DNA of 64,000 nucleotides from Paracoccaceae bacterium (GTDB lineage: Bacteria; Pseudomonadota; Alphaproteobacteria; Rhodobacterales; Rhodobacteraceae). Every line of letters begins with the position of its first letter. Positions within the stretch are counted from its first letter, which is position 1. This document shows positions 1 through 8,847 of this stretch, in pieces. The DNA is taken from assembly GCA_020425125.1 (NCBI GenBank), contig JAGQRV010000030.1, positions 21,345 through 85,344 on the forward strand, written 5' to 3'. The translations under genes and the position numbers were made by a program. The notes below the pieces were generated by a model that worked only from the letters and a program-made list of their open reading frames with translations, did not search any database and had not been told where the DNA came from.

Positions 1-1019
1 ATTCCGCCGATGGCAATGAGGCGGGGTGGCGCCGGGGTGAGGAACGCGGCGGCTTCGTCCAGATAGGCCCGGGCATCGGACTTGAGCCGGTCCGCGTCGC
101 CGGCATTCATGGCCTGCACGTCGACCATCGCGCGGATGGCTGCGCGTACGGAGAGGAAGAGGGGCAGGGGGGCCAGTGCCCCCGAATCCGCGGATGCCTC
201 GAGCCAGGCCGTCAGAGTCGCAGTCGCAGCCTCCCGGAGCCCGCGGTGGAGCATGTCCATGAGGAGAAAGGCGAGATCGTAGGCGATGTCGCACGTCCCG
301 AGGCGTTCGTCGAATTCCAGCGCGTCGAACGGCACCGGCCGTCCGTCGATCAGGACGAGGTTGCGCAGATGCAGGTCGCCATGGCAGCGCCTGACTGCGC
401 CCGCCCGACTGCGGGCGGAAAGGCGCGGGGCGTGGACCTCAAACGCGGTGCGCAGGGCGGCGTCGAAGCGGCGGATCTCGTCGGCGCCGAAGACCTGGGT
501 CATTCCGGCGAACGCGCGGGACAGTTCCTCGACGATTTCGCCAATGAGGACCGCACCATCCTCCGGTTTCCGCTCTGCGTTGGCATGGTAGCGCGCCACC
601 GCCGCGCCCAGAGCCGTCGCAAGGGCGCGGTCGAGCCCGCCCGCGTCGGCAATCGCGGACAGCTCCGCACCCTCGGGAAACCGGCGCATCAGCAGGACAT
701 GGTCCACGACCTCGCCCGGACCGTCGAAGCCGAGCCGCCCCCTGGTTTGACGGGTGATGGTCGCGACGCGCCGATAGATCATCGGGGCTGCCGGGCGGTT
801 CAGCGACAATTCGCGGTCCAGCGCGGCGCGCCGCTTCCCGGGCGTGGAGAAGTCGAGATATTCGTATCGGACGGCACGCTTCAGCTTCATCGCCTGGTCC
901 CCGGCGAGGAAGACGATGGCCGAATGGGTGGCAATCTCCTTCGGGGCCGTGCCCCCGTGGGTGGCGGGATCGCGCAGAAACGCGAGGACCTCGGCCTGGC
1001 TGTCTTCGGGTTCGGGCAT
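1..1019 (-). CDS. Phosphotransferase of the aminoglycoside phosphotransferase family (COG2187-like), partial
   Basis: The reading frame opens at ATG 1017-1019 (MPEPEDSQAEVLAFLRDP) and runs off the left edge, so the C-terminus is missing. The N-terminal part, with MKLKRAVRYEYLDFSTPG, and the later CHGDLHLRNLVLIDGRP, which carries the catalytic-loop HGDLH, and FDALEFDERLGTCDIAYDLA match the kinase-like half of proteins that usually carry a second P-loop ATPase domain. That second domain would lie outside the window. The family's substrate is not established, so drug resistance should not be assumed. It is read in the same direction as the alcohol dehydrogenase about 90 bp upstream and may share its transcript. 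Confidence 0.75.
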   Translation of the reverse strand, partial: MPEPEDSQAEVLAFLRDPATHGGTAPKEIATHSAIVFLAGDQAMKLKRAVRYEYLDFSTPGKRRAALDRELSLNRPAAPMIYRRVATITRQTRGRLGFDGPGEVVDHVLLMRRFPEGAELSAIADAGGLDRALATALGAAVARYHANAERKPEDGAVLIGEIVEELSRAFAGMTQVFGADEIRRFDAALRTAFEVHAPRLSARSRAGAVRRCHGDLHLRNLVLIDGRPVPFDALEFDERLGTCDIAYDLAFLLMDMLHRGLREAATATLTAWLEASADSGALAPLPLFLSVRAAIRAMVDVQAMNAGDADRLKSDARAYLDEAAAFLTPAPPRLIAIGG

Positions 1020-1110
1020 GGATGCGACTCCGGGGCTGATCCGGATCTGGCACGGATGCGCCGCTTGCGCGGTGCGGCAGGTCAACGCGGGCGGATCGCG
1101 GACGACGGGG

Positions 1111-2094
1111 TTACGGCACCAGAACCGCCGCCCCCTGCAGCCGGCCATAGCGCAGGTCGTCGAGTGCCTGGTTCGCCTCGGCCAGCGGGTAGGCCACCGT
1201 TTCCGTAACCACCCCGGCGGCCTCGGCCAGCGGAAAGAACGCCTCACCGTCGGCGCGGGTCAGATTGGCGACCGAGACGATCTCGCGTTCGCCCCAGAGA
1301 TCGGCATAGGGAAATCCGGGGATGTCCGACATGTGAATGCCGCCGCAGACGACTCGCCCGCCTTTCCTGACCGTCTTGAGCGCGGCCGGGACCAGTGCGC
1401 CGACGGGCGCGAACAGGATCGCGGCATCCAGCGTGGCCGGGGGCGAGGCATCCGAATCTCCGGCCCAGACGGCGCCGAGCTTGCGGGCGAAGGTCTGCGC
1501 GGCCGTATCGCCGGGCCGGGTGAAGGCGAACAACTCCCGCCCCTGATGCCGGGCGATCTGCGCCATGATATGCGCCGCGGCGCCGAATCCGTAGATGCCG
1601 ATGCGTCGGGCTTCCCCGGCCATGACCAGGCTGCGGAAGCCGATCAGCCCGGCACAGAGCAGCGGCGCGAGCGCGACCGGATCGGCCGATTCGGAGAGCG
1701 GAAAGACATAGGCCGCGTCGGCGATGCAGAACTCGCCGTAGCCGCCGTCACGGGTGTAGCCGGTAAAGAGCGGCGCATCGCAGAGGTTCTCGCGGCCCAT
1801 GGCGCAGAACGGACAGGTGCCGCAGGTATGCCCGAGCCACGGCACGCCCGCGCGCTGGCCCAGCGTCAGCCCGGTGACGCCGGGGCCGATCGCATCCACG
1901 CGCCCGACCACCTCGTGTCCCGGAACCAGCGGGTGGCCCGGAAACGGCAACTCTCCGTCGACGATATGAAGGTCGGTGCGGCAGACGCCGCACGCCTCCA
2001 CCGCGATCCGCACTTCGCCTGGGCCCGGCTCGGGCCGCGGCAGATCCGCCGGCCGGAGCGGGGTGCCGGGGCGGTCGAGCACCATGGCGCGCAT
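1111..2094 (-). CDS. Zinc-dependent alcohol dehydrogenase family protein
   Basis: The 327-residue protein is a medium-chain dehydrogenase. It has the catalytic zinc site CGVCRTDLH near residue 35 with GHEVVG near residue 59, the structural zinc loop CGTCPFCAMGRENLC around residues 90-105, and a Rossmann segment with GFGAAAH near residue 175. Length and motifs fit the family, which oxidises alcohols or reduces aldehydes with NAD(P); the substrate cannot be read from sequence. It starts nine bases after the phasin stop codon, so the two are probably co-transcribed. Confidence 0.85.
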   Translation of the reverse strand: MRAMVLDRPGTPLRPADLPRPEPGPGEVRIAVEACGVCRTDLHIVDGELPFPGHPLVPGHEVVGRVDAIGPGVTGLTLGQRAGVPWLGHTCGTCPFCAMGRENLCDAPLFTGYTRDGGYGEFCIADAAYVFPLSESADPVALAPLLCAGLIGFRSLVMAGEARRIGIYGFGAAAHIMAQIARHQGRELFAFTRPGDTAAQTFARKLGAVWAGDSDASPPATLDAAILFAPVGALVPAALKTVRKGGRVVCGGIHMSDIPGFPYADLWGEREIVSVANLTRADGEAFFPLAEAAGVVTETVAYPLAEANQALDDLRYGRLQGAAVLVP

Positions 2095-2103
2095 GGGCCG
2101 AGG

Positions 2104-2439
2104 TCAGCTCTTCATCGAATCGAGAGCGCGGGCGGTGGCGTCCTGGAACATGCGGACGAATTTTTCGGACTCGTCGGAGTATTCGTCCATCGCGCGGCGC
2201 AGAAAGTCCTCCTGCAGGGCGCGGGCTTCCTCCAGGCTGCCGCAGGTCAGAATCTTCTGCTGGACCCGCACGTTTTCGCGCAGGCGGTGGCTGAGAAACT
2301 GCATCCATTCGCCGTAGAAGCGCGAGACATTCTCGGCCATTGCCGTGTTGAGCGTCGTGACCGCCTCAAGGCCCGACTTCTGGAGTTCGGCAAGGTTTTC
2401 CGGTGCGGCGGACTGGGCCAACTTGCTTACCTTGGTCAC
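2104..2439 (-). CDS. Phasin family protein
   Basis: A 111-residue, mostly helical protein without a signal peptide. It contains SRFYGEWMQFLSHRL and a repeated pattern of charged and aliphatic residues typical of small phasins that coat polyhydroxyalkanoate granules. The start is GTG at 2437-2439, chosen because a strong GGGAGGAT ribosome site lies about nine bases upstream. No PHA synthase or depolymerase operon lies next to it. Phasin sequences diverge widely, so the family call rests on size, composition and the central helix pattern. Confidence 0.7.
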   Translation of the reverse strand: MTKVSKLAQSAAPENLAELQKSGLEAVTTLNTAMAENVSRFYGEWMQFLSHRLRENVRVQQKILTCGSLEEARALQEDFLRRAMDEYSDESEKFVRMFQDATARALDSMKS

Positions 2440-2575
2440 GGATTGATCCTCCCTGGCTGGTCATCGGCGTGGGCGTACATGCCGGCACCGTGAAAGCTGG
2501 CGGGTTCGGGCCCCGCGGCGCCATGGTGACACGCGGTGCGAGTCGCGACAACGCGGCACCTCTGCCCGCCCGGTG

Positions 2576-3451
2576 TCATCGGCCGGCGGCCGCGTCGAGG
2601 AAGGTTCTGCCGAGAGCGAGCGCCCGGAGCGTTGCGGCGGGGTCATAGACGAGGGTCGAGAGAGCCGACCTGTCCTGCTGGTCGAAGCCGTGCGTCACAC
2701 CGTCGAACGTCACCAAGCTCACCGGCCGACCCTGTGCCGCCATGCGCTCGGCCACGTCGCGGCAAGGGGCGTCGCCGGTCACCAGATCGCCCTCCGCCAG
2801 GATCATCAGCACCGGAATGTCGAGGTCCCAGCCGTCCCGCGCCACCCGCGAAGCGGCCCCGCAATAGGGATAGAGCAGGATCGCGCCTTTCAGGCCAGCG
2901 GCATTCCCTTCCGCCGAGCCGTCCGGCCAGGCCGTCAGTCCCGGCGGCGGCGGCCGCCCGGCAACGAAGCTGAGATAGTCGAGGACGGCCCAGCCGCCGT
3001 GGGACGCGCCGAGCAGCACGATCCGGCTGCTGTCGATCTGCGGCAGGGCGCGCAGGTCGGCGAGCGCCACCGCGACGTCTCCGGCCCGGACCTCGCCGCT
3101 GAGTGTCTGGCCGGCGCAGACCAGCCGCCAGAGGTCGAGCGTGTCGAGGCCGCGCGGGGTGTGGCTGTCGACGATCAGCGACGCCCAGCCCTGGCGCCAC
3201 GCCATCGTCGCCCACCTTTCCATGTTGTCGCGCGGACCGTCGCAGCCCGAGAAGAGGACGAGCGCAGGGTAGGGGGGCGGCGTGTCGGGAGTGAGCAGCC
3301 GGTAGTGCGGCGCAAGCAGCGCCGAGCGCTCCGCCGGGCTTTGCCGGCGGGCCAGAAATCCGGTCACCTGTCCGAGCGTGTTGAGGCCGACGAGCAGACC
3401 CAGCCCCGTCAGGATCGTCAGCACGACGGCGATCTTGCTGCGCCGTCGCAT
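2576..3451 (-). CDS. Dienelactone hydrolase-like alpha/beta hydrolase with N-terminal membrane anchor
   Basis: The 291-residue protein begins with a positively charged stretch and one hydrophobic helix (about residues 6-27), so it is probably anchored with its catalytic part in the periplasm. The nucleophile elbow is GASHGG (about residue 150). Candidate acid and histidine are in LAEGDLVTGD and GVTHGFD near the C-terminus. This layout matches dienelactone-hydrolase-type esterases; the substrate is unknown. Its ATG overlaps the stop of the upstream hydrolase by four bases (ATGA), so translation is probably coupled. Confidence 0.75.
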   Translation of the reverse strand: MRRRSKIAVVLTILTGLGLLVGLNTLGQVTGFLARRQSPAERSALLAPHYRLLTPDTPPPYPALVLFSGCDGPRDNMERWATMAWRQGWASLIVDSHTPRGLDTLDLWRLVCAGQTLSGEVRAGDVAVALADLRALPQIDSSRIVLLGASHGGWAVLDYLSFVAGRPPPPGLTAWPDGSAEGNAAGLKGAILLYPYCGAASRVARDGWDLDIPVLMILAEGDLVTGDAPCRDVAERMAAQGRPVSLVTFDGVTHGFDQQDRSALSTLVYDPAATLRALALGRTFLDAAAGR

Positions 3452-5112
3452 CAGAAGGGCGGCGGGCGTGCGTCGAAGATCGCCTTGAGCGTCGCGGCAC
3501 GCGCAGGAGCCCAGCCCTCGGGGTCCACTGCGGCCGCCCAGGCGTCGACATAGTCGCGGGCGATGTAGTAATGGCCGTAGCCCGGCACCTTCAAGGATAT
3601 CGCCATGTCCAGGGCAAGCTGGAACATGGTCACGACCGGGAACCAGCGGAATTCCGGCGCGACGTCCGGGGCACGGGGCTCCTGCATCCAGTCGGGCCTG
3701 CGCAGCCCCGAGGACCAGGTGAAATTGACGATGGCGTCGCTGCCGTATTGCAGGAAGACCAGCCGGATCGGACCCCAGGGCGCGGCGAACTGTTCCAGCC
3801 CGCCCTGCTGGTTGGCGACCCGCACGAGCGAGCCGTTGCCGAAGCGCGGCCGCCAGGCCGGGCTGTCCCGAAGCCGCCCGTTCCGGACATCCTGCCAGAA
3901 CCGGCTGAGGAAGGGCGAGCCGGCCCAGACCGCGCCGTCGATCGGCGCAGCGAGGATGTCGAGGATCGGCAGGGTCTGCTGCGAATTGAAGGCACCCTGG
4001 CTCAGTCCGTGGACGAACAGCCGCGGTCGGCGGTCTTCGGGCAGGGTGAGCCAGTATTCGTAGATCGTGTCGAAGAGGATGCGGGCCTGGTCGATCCCGT
4101 ATTCCGGCGCGACCCACAGCGAGAGCACCGATGTCAGGTAGGAATACTGGACCGCGACGGTTGCGACATCCCCGCCCATGATGAAGTCGAGCGTGTCGTG
4201 ACCGCCCGGATCCATCCAGCCCGTACCAACGGGGACAACGACGACGAGCGCCTTTCGCGCGAACCCCTCCTGACGGATCAGTTCCTTCAGAGCGAGATCG
4301 GCCCGCGCCTGGGCCGTCTCGGCCGAGCGGCGTCCGACATAGACGCGCACGGGGTCCATCGCACCGGGGCCGGAAAACGCGGCGATCTCCGATGCCGTCG
4401 GCGCGCGCGAGACGAAAGAGCGGCCCCAGCGTCCCATCTCTCCCCATTTGATCAAGGACGAAGAACTGCCGGTCTTCTGCGGGTCTTCCGGACGCGGAAT
4501 TTCAGGCTCGATGAGGACATCGGCAGCCTCGAAGGACGCGTCCGCGGCGTTGAGCGCGCGGCGGATCAGGACACCGTCGATCAACGCCCAGAACAGAAAC
4601 AGTGTGAGCGTGAAGCCGAGGGCCAAGCCGATCCGGGGCGGGACGATCCGGTTGGTCCACCGGGTCAGGCGCCGACGCATAAGCGCGAAGCCCCGCGCCA
4701 CGATCCAGAGCAGCAGGAATGTGGCCAGGCCGGTCACGGCGATTGTCGCCGGGGGCCCTTCCGGAACCGGGGGCAATTCGACGGCCCGACGGACCGCGTT
4801 CTGCCAGGCATCGGCCCGGAAGAGGCCGTAGCCGCAGATCAGCAGCGCCAGTGCGGCGGACCCGATCAGGGTGCTACGACGCTTTGCCGGACGGGGCAGG
4901 GGGAGGCCGAGGAACTGCCAGGTCCAGACCAGGAGGCCGCCGAGTTCGTGCCCGATCGCCGCGACGAGTCCGCCCAGCACGCCCTGCATCACCGCTTCGC
5001 GCGGCATCAGGGACGGCGTCAGCGAAGCTGCGAAGAAGGCCGCGGCCAGGACCAGTCCCAGTCCGCTGACGGCATGCCCTGCCGCGGTATCCGATCTGCG
5101 CGGGCGGTCCAT
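3451..5112 (-). CDS. Membrane alpha/beta-hydrolase (Abhydrolase_9 family)
   Basis: The 553-residue protein has four or five hydrophobic segments in its first 200 residues, including SLTPSLMPREAVMQGVLGG, the hallmark of the Abhydrolase_9 N-terminal membrane domain. The catalytic domain contains RVYVGRRSA, VVVPVGTGWMDPGG and the nucleophile elbow HGLSQGAF (about residue 390). I chose ATG 5110-5112 because AGGGAG stands seven bases upstream; a TTG 57 bases earlier has no such site. Biological substrates of this family are unknown. It forms a two-gene operon with the smaller hydrolase downstream. Confidence 0.8.
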   Translation of the reverse strand: MDRPRRSDTAAGHAVSGLGLVLAAAFFAASLTPSLMPREAVMQGVLGGLVAAIGHELGGLLVWTWQFLGLPLPRPAKRRSTLIGSAALALLICGYGLFRADAWQNAVRRAVELPPVPEGPPATIAVTGLATFLLLWIVARGFALMRRRLTRWTNRIVPPRIGLALGFTLTLFLFWALIDGVLIRRALNAADASFEAADVLIEPEIPRPEDPQKTGSSSSLIKWGEMGRWGRSFVSRAPTASEIAAFSGPGAMDPVRVYVGRRSAETAQARADLALKELIRQEGFARKALVVVVPVGTGWMDPGGHDTLDFIMGGDVATVAVQYSYLTSVLSLWVAPEYGIDQARILFDTIYEYWLTLPEDRRPRLFVHGLSQGAFNSQQTLPILDILAAPIDGAVWAGSPFLSRFWQDVRNGRLRDSPAWRPRFGNGSLVRVANQQGGLEQFAAPWGPIRLVFLQYGSDAIVNFTWSSGLRRPDWMQEPRAPDVAPEFRWFPVVTMFQLALDMAISLKVPGYGHYYIARDYVDAWAAAVDPEGWAPARAATLKAIFDARPPPF

Positions 5113-5212
5113 TGCTCGGCTCCCTGCGGCCTCTGTCCGCTCGGTAGCACGCAGGATCGGACCGGCCAAGCGCGTGGCCCGGGCGGCAGTCCGACCTGCC
5201 GCGACGCCGCCG

Positions 5213-5635
5213 TCAGCCGATCCGGTTGCCGCCGGCGTCGAGGATCAGAGAGCCGTCCTCCTTGGCAAGCGGTCCCGGTGGCCAGCGGTCGAGAAGGTCC
5301 AGCACGATCTCGGACGGGCGGCACAGCCGCACCCCGCGCGGTGTCGCGACGATGGGCCGGTTGACCAGAACCGGGTGCAGCAGCATTGCGTCCAGGATTG
5401 TGCCGTCGTCCACTGCCGGATCCGTCAGGCCCAGAGTCTCCGCCGGCGATTTCGAGGTCCGTAGCGCACTGCGCGGGGTCAGATCCGCCGCGGCGAACAG
5501 GGCAAGAAGTTGCGGCCGCGTCCAGCCGGTGTCGAGATAGGGGATGACCACGGGGGTGTAGCCCGCCGCCTCGATGATGCCGAGCACGTTGCGCGACGTG
5601 CCGCAGCCGGGATTGTGATGAATCACAACTGTCAC
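5213..5635 (-). CDS. arsC: Arsenate reductase, glutaredoxin-coupled type
   Basis: The 140-residue protein starts HHNPGCGTSRN, carrying the single catalytic cysteine (about residue 11) of the glutaredoxin-dependent ArsC family, and has the later RPIVATPRGVRLCRP segment that lines the arsenate site. It reduces arsenate to arsenite using glutathione and glutaredoxin. The start is GTG at 5633-5635, three bases after the aquaporin stop. It is the last gene of an arsenic operon that also encodes an unrelated arsenate reductase of the phosphatase fold, so the operon holds two independent reduction routes. Confidence 0.9.
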   Translation of the reverse strand: MTVVIHHNPGCGTSRNVLGIIEAAGYTPVVIPYLDTGWTRPQLLALFAAADLTPRSALRTSKSPAETLGLTDPAVDDGTILDAMLLHPVLVNRPIVATPRGVRLCRPSEIVLDLLDRWPPGPLAKEDGSLILDAGGNRIG

Positions 5636-5638
5636 CGC

Positions 5639-6337
5639 TCACTCCGCAGGGGTCTGGACGGCCCGGTCGCCGCGGCCGTCCGCCGGATAGAGGAGCCAGC
5701 CCATCGCGACCACGGCGACGACCGCACCGATCAGTTCGGCAATGATGAAGGCCGGCACGTCGAGGGGCCGGATCCCGGCAAAGGTGTCGGAAAAGCCGCG
5801 CGCAATGGCGACGGCTGGATTGGCGAACGAGGTCGAGGCGGTGAACCAGTAGGCGGCGGTGATGTAGAGCCCGACGAGCCAGGGCACGGCGTCGCCGCGG
5901 AAGCGAATCCCGGCCAGGATCGTGGTGACCAGACCGAAGGTGGCGACCAGTTCGGCCAGCCACTGCGCCGGACCCGAACGCACGGTGTGCGAGATCTGCC
6001 AGACCGGCAGTTCGAACATGGCGTGGGCGAGCAGGCTGCCGGCGATGCCGCCGAGAATCTGGGCCACGACGTAAAGCGCGGTCTCGCGCGAGCCGATCTC
6101 GCGCCGGATCAGGAAGGCGAGGCTGACCGCGGGATTGAAATGCGCGCCGGAGACCGGTCCGAAGCAGGTGATGAGCACGACGAGGATCGCGCCCGTCGGA
6201 ATGGTGTTGCCAAGAAGCGCGAGCGCCACGTCGTCGGTCAGGCGGTCGGCCATGATGCCGGAGCCGACCACCGTTCCGACAAGGAGGCCGGTACCGAGCG
6301 CCTCGGCCGCGAGGCGGCGCGAAAGATCGAACTGCAT
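5639..6337 (-). CDS. aqpS: Aquaglyceroporin, probable arsenite channel (AqpS-like)
   Basis: The 232-residue protein has the six-helix MIP layout with two pore half-helices, HFNPAVSLAF near residue 67 and FANPAVAIAR near residue 180. In Sinorhizobium meliloti an aquaglyceroporin takes the place of the ArsB efflux pump and lets arsenite leave the cell down its gradient. The same role is inferred here because the gene sits between two arsenate reductase genes and no ArsB or Acr3 is present. Its ATG overlaps the stop of the upstream reductase (ATGA at 6337). Confidence 0.88.
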   Translation of the reverse strand: MQFDLSRRLAAEALGTGLLVGTVVGSGIMADRLTDDVALALLGNTIPTGAILVVLITCFGPVSGAHFNPAVSLAFLIRREIGSRETALYVVAQILGGIAGSLLAHAMFELPVWQISHTVRSGPAQWLAELVATFGLVTTILAGIRFRGDAVPWLVGLYITAAYWFTASTSFANPAVAIARGFSDTFAGIRPLDVPAFIIAELIGAVVAVVAMGWLLYPADGRGDRAVQTPAE

Positions 6338-6861
6338 CAGGCCGGGCTGCCCTCGGCCGGCGCCTCGATCTGCTGGCCGATCTCGTCGAGACGCTTCTGC
6401 AGCGCGAACCTGTCGATCGTGTTGAGCGGCAGGTTCACGAAGATCGAGATCCGGTTGTAGAGCATCCTGTAGGCATCGGCGAAGGCCAGCGACCGTTCCG
6501 CGGGCGTGCCGGTCACGGCTGCGGGATCGGGGACGCCCCAGTGGGCGGTCATCGGCTGGCCGGGCCAGATCGGGCAGATCTCGTTCGCGGCATTGTCGCA
6601 GACCGTGAAGACGAAATCCATTTCCGGTGCGCCGGGGGCGGCGAACTCGCCCCAGTCCTTCGACCGTAACTGGTCGGTGTTGTAGTTCAGATGCCTGAGC
6701 AGTTCGACGGCGTTGGGGTTCGGTGCGGCGGCGGGATGCGATCCGGCCGAATAGCCGCGGAACTTGCCGGGTCCCACGCGATTGATGATCGATTCGGCGA
6801 TCAGGGACCGGGCGGAGTTTGCCGTGCAGAGGAAGAGGACGTTGTAGGATTTCTGGGACAT
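6337..6861 (-). CDS. arsC: Arsenate reductase, low-molecular-weight phosphatase type
   Basis: The 174-residue protein opens VLFLCTANSARSLIAES, the P-loop C-x5-R-S of the low-molecular-weight phosphatase fold, followed by GYSAGSHP and FVFTVCDNAANE with a second cysteine that takes part in the thiol relay. It ends in an acidic, proline-rich tail. Members reduce arsenate through an intramolecular disulphide cascade coupled to thioredoxin or glutaredoxin. It is the first gene of the arsenic operon. No ArsR repressor gene lies on either side, so the usual arsenite-responsive control must be encoded elsewhere or be absent. Confidence 0.9.
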   Translation of the reverse strand: MSQKSYNVLFLCTANSARSLIAESIINRVGPGKFRGYSAGSHPAAAPNPNAVELLRHLNYNTDQLRSKDWGEFAAPGAPEMDFVFTVCDNAANEICPIWPGQPMTAHWGVPDPAAVTGTPAERSLAFADAYRMLYNRISIFVNLPLNTIDRFALQKRLDEIGQQIEAPAEGSPA

Positions 6862-7195
6862 GTGCGGTCTGGACCTCGGTCAAGGGACGGGTTTGTGCGC
6901 TGGCATGTATCTGCGGCCATAGTCCATACCGATCCCACGAGGTCAACGACCGGCTGTCGCAATGGCAGGCGCAAGACGCGGCAAATTGAACCTCCGCTCA
7001 TCGGCGGCCGCGTCTTTCAAGTTTGACTGGAACCTCTTCCGGCTTCGTGATCTGGTAAGAAAATGTCGCAAACAGACTATCTGAAAACGACATTCCGATT
7101 GTCACCCGTATGCTTGCCGGTGAGTCCGGACATTCGACCCGCGCGACCTATGTCCTTGGGATGGCGCCAAAAGAACAACCGACAGGGGAGATATC
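6862..7195. other. Non-coding divergent spacer
   Basis: This 334-bp stretch separates the arsenic operon (leftward) from the ABC importer operon (rightward) and must hold both promoters. I found no convincing gene, no ArsR-like palindrome and no strong hairpin in it. An AGGGGAGA ribosome site lies just before the importer start. Confidence 0.5.
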
Positions 7196-8803
7196 ATGAC
7201 CAACACGCGATATGCGGGGCCCATCGACCGGATTGCTGCGGCGGCACGTACCGGCCGGATCTCCCGCCGCGACTTCATGCACTACTCGATGGCGACCGGC
7301 CTGACCGCATCGGCCGCCACGGGGCTCTGGACCGGAGCGGCGCGGGCCCAGCCGAAAAGCGGCGGCACATTCCGCTGGGGTATCCACGACGGGAACACCT
7401 CGGATACCCATGACCCGGCGACCTACGTGACGCGCCAGATGATCTTTCTCGCGCATCAGTACCGGTCCTATCTCACCATGATCAATCCGGACAACTCGCT
7501 CGGCCCGGATCTCGCCACCGATTGGGAGGCGACGCCCGACGCGGCGCAATGGACCTTCGAGATCGATTCCGATGCCAGCTTCCACAGCGGCAGGCCGGTG
7601 ACGGCCCGGGACGTTGTCGCGTCGCTGAACCACCATCGCGGCGACAAGTCGGCCTCGGCCGCCAAGCCGCTCCTGGCGAGCGTGACGGACATCACTGCGG
7701 ATGGTGATCACACCGTCGTCGTGACCCTTGACGGCGGTCTCGCCGATCTTCCCTGGCTGATGACGGACTATCACCTCGCGATCTGCCCGGCGAACGAAGA
7801 CGGCAGCATCGACTGGCAGTCGGGTGACGGCTCCGGCCCCTACAAGATCGACAGCGGCGAATTCGGCGTCCGCTGGTCGCTCAGCCGGTTCGACGGCTGG
7901 CACGGCGAGGGCGCCTATTTCGACGCGGTCGAGATGCTGATCCTGAACGATCCGAACGCGCGCCAGACCGCGCTGGTCACGGGCGACGTCGACTGCGTGT
8001 CGCTGATCGACCTGAAGACCAAGGCCCTGCTGGAGCGGAACCCGAACATCATCGTGGACAACATCCCTTCCGGCGCGGCGATCACGATGCCGATGTTCTG
8101 CGACGCCGATCCGTTCACGGACGTGAAGGTCCGCCAGGCGATGAAGCTGGCCATGGATCGCGACGAGATCATCGAGAAGATCGCGTTCGGCGCCGCGACG
8201 AAGGGCAACGACTTCCACCTCGCGCCGGTCCAGCCCTATTGGCCCGACGACATTCCGCAATACGATTACGACCCCGACAGGGCCAAGGCCCTGCTGAAGG
8301 AGGCCGGAGCCGAAGGAATCTCGGTGAATCTCTCCACGACCGACAGCATCTTCTCGGGCGCCGTCGACATGTGCGTGCTCTATGCCGAGCAGGCGAAGAA
8401 GGCCGGGATCAAGGTCAACGTCGTGCGCGAACCGAGCGACGGTTACTATTCCGACGTCTGGCTGAAGAAGCCCTTCTGCCTGGTCTCCTGGGGGGCGCGG
8501 CCGACCCCGGACGTGATGTTCACGCTCGCCTATGCCAGGGGCGCCGCCTGGAACGAAAGCCACTGGGACAACGCGCGCTTCAACGAACTTCTGCTGCAGG
8601 CCAAATCCGAGCTGGATCAGGACAAACGGGCCGAGTTGTACCGCGAGATGTGCCTGCTGATGCACGACGACGGCGGGACGATCATCCCGTTCTTCAACAA
8701 CTTCGTCTTTGCGCGGCGCAGCAACGTGGTCCACCCGGATCAGGTCGCCGCAAGCTGGTCCTGCGACGGTGCGCGCGCGGCCAGCCGCTGGTGGTTCGAA
8801 TAA
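7196..8803 (+). CDS. ABC transporter substrate-binding protein, family 5, Tat-exported
   Basis: The 535-residue protein has a twin-arginine signal (SRRDFMHYSMATG, about residues 23-35) with cleavage likely after GAARA, then the class C binding fold of dipeptide, opine and nickel importers. Recognisable parts are GGTFRWGIHDGN, ATDWEATPDAAQWTFEI, DVKVRQAMKLAMDRDEI and YDPDRAKALLKEAG. It would capture a peptide-like or modified amino-acid ligand in the periplasm. Strong AGGGGAGA precedes the ATG. It is the first gene of a four-gene importer; the ligand is not evident. Confidence 0.9.
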   Translation: MTNTRYAGPIDRIAAAARTGRISRRDFMHYSMATGLTASAATGLWTGAARAQPKSGGTFRWGIHDGNTSDTHDPATYVTRQMIFLAHQYRSYLTMINPDNSLGPDLATDWEATPDAAQWTFEIDSDASFHSGRPVTARDVVASLNHHRGDKSASAAKPLLASVTDITADGDHTVVVTLDGGLADLPWLMTDYHLAICPANEDGSIDWQSGDGSGPYKIDSGEFGVRWSLSRFDGWHGEGAYFDAVEMLILNDPNARQTALVTGDVDCVSLIDLKTKALLERNPNIIVDNIPSGAAITMPMFCDADPFTDVKVRQAMKLAMDRDEIIEKIAFGAATKGNDFHLAPVQPYWPDDIPQYDYDPDRAKALLKEAGAEGISVNLSTTDSIFSGAVDMCVLYAEQAKKAGIKVNVVREPSDGYYSDVWLKKPFCLVSWGARPTPDVMFTLAYARGAAWNESHWDNARFNELLLQAKSELDQDKRAELYREMCLLMHDDGGTIIPFFNNFVFARRSNVVHPDQVAASWSCDGARAASRWWFE

Positions 8804-8847
8804 CCTGAGAGCCGGCCGCGCGGCAGCAGATAGAAGGAGGATCCCCG

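Noticed and set aside
6862-7195. Missing arsR in the spacer before the arsenic operon
   Set aside because: No frame in either direction carries a winged-helix or metal-binding cysteine pattern of ArsR.
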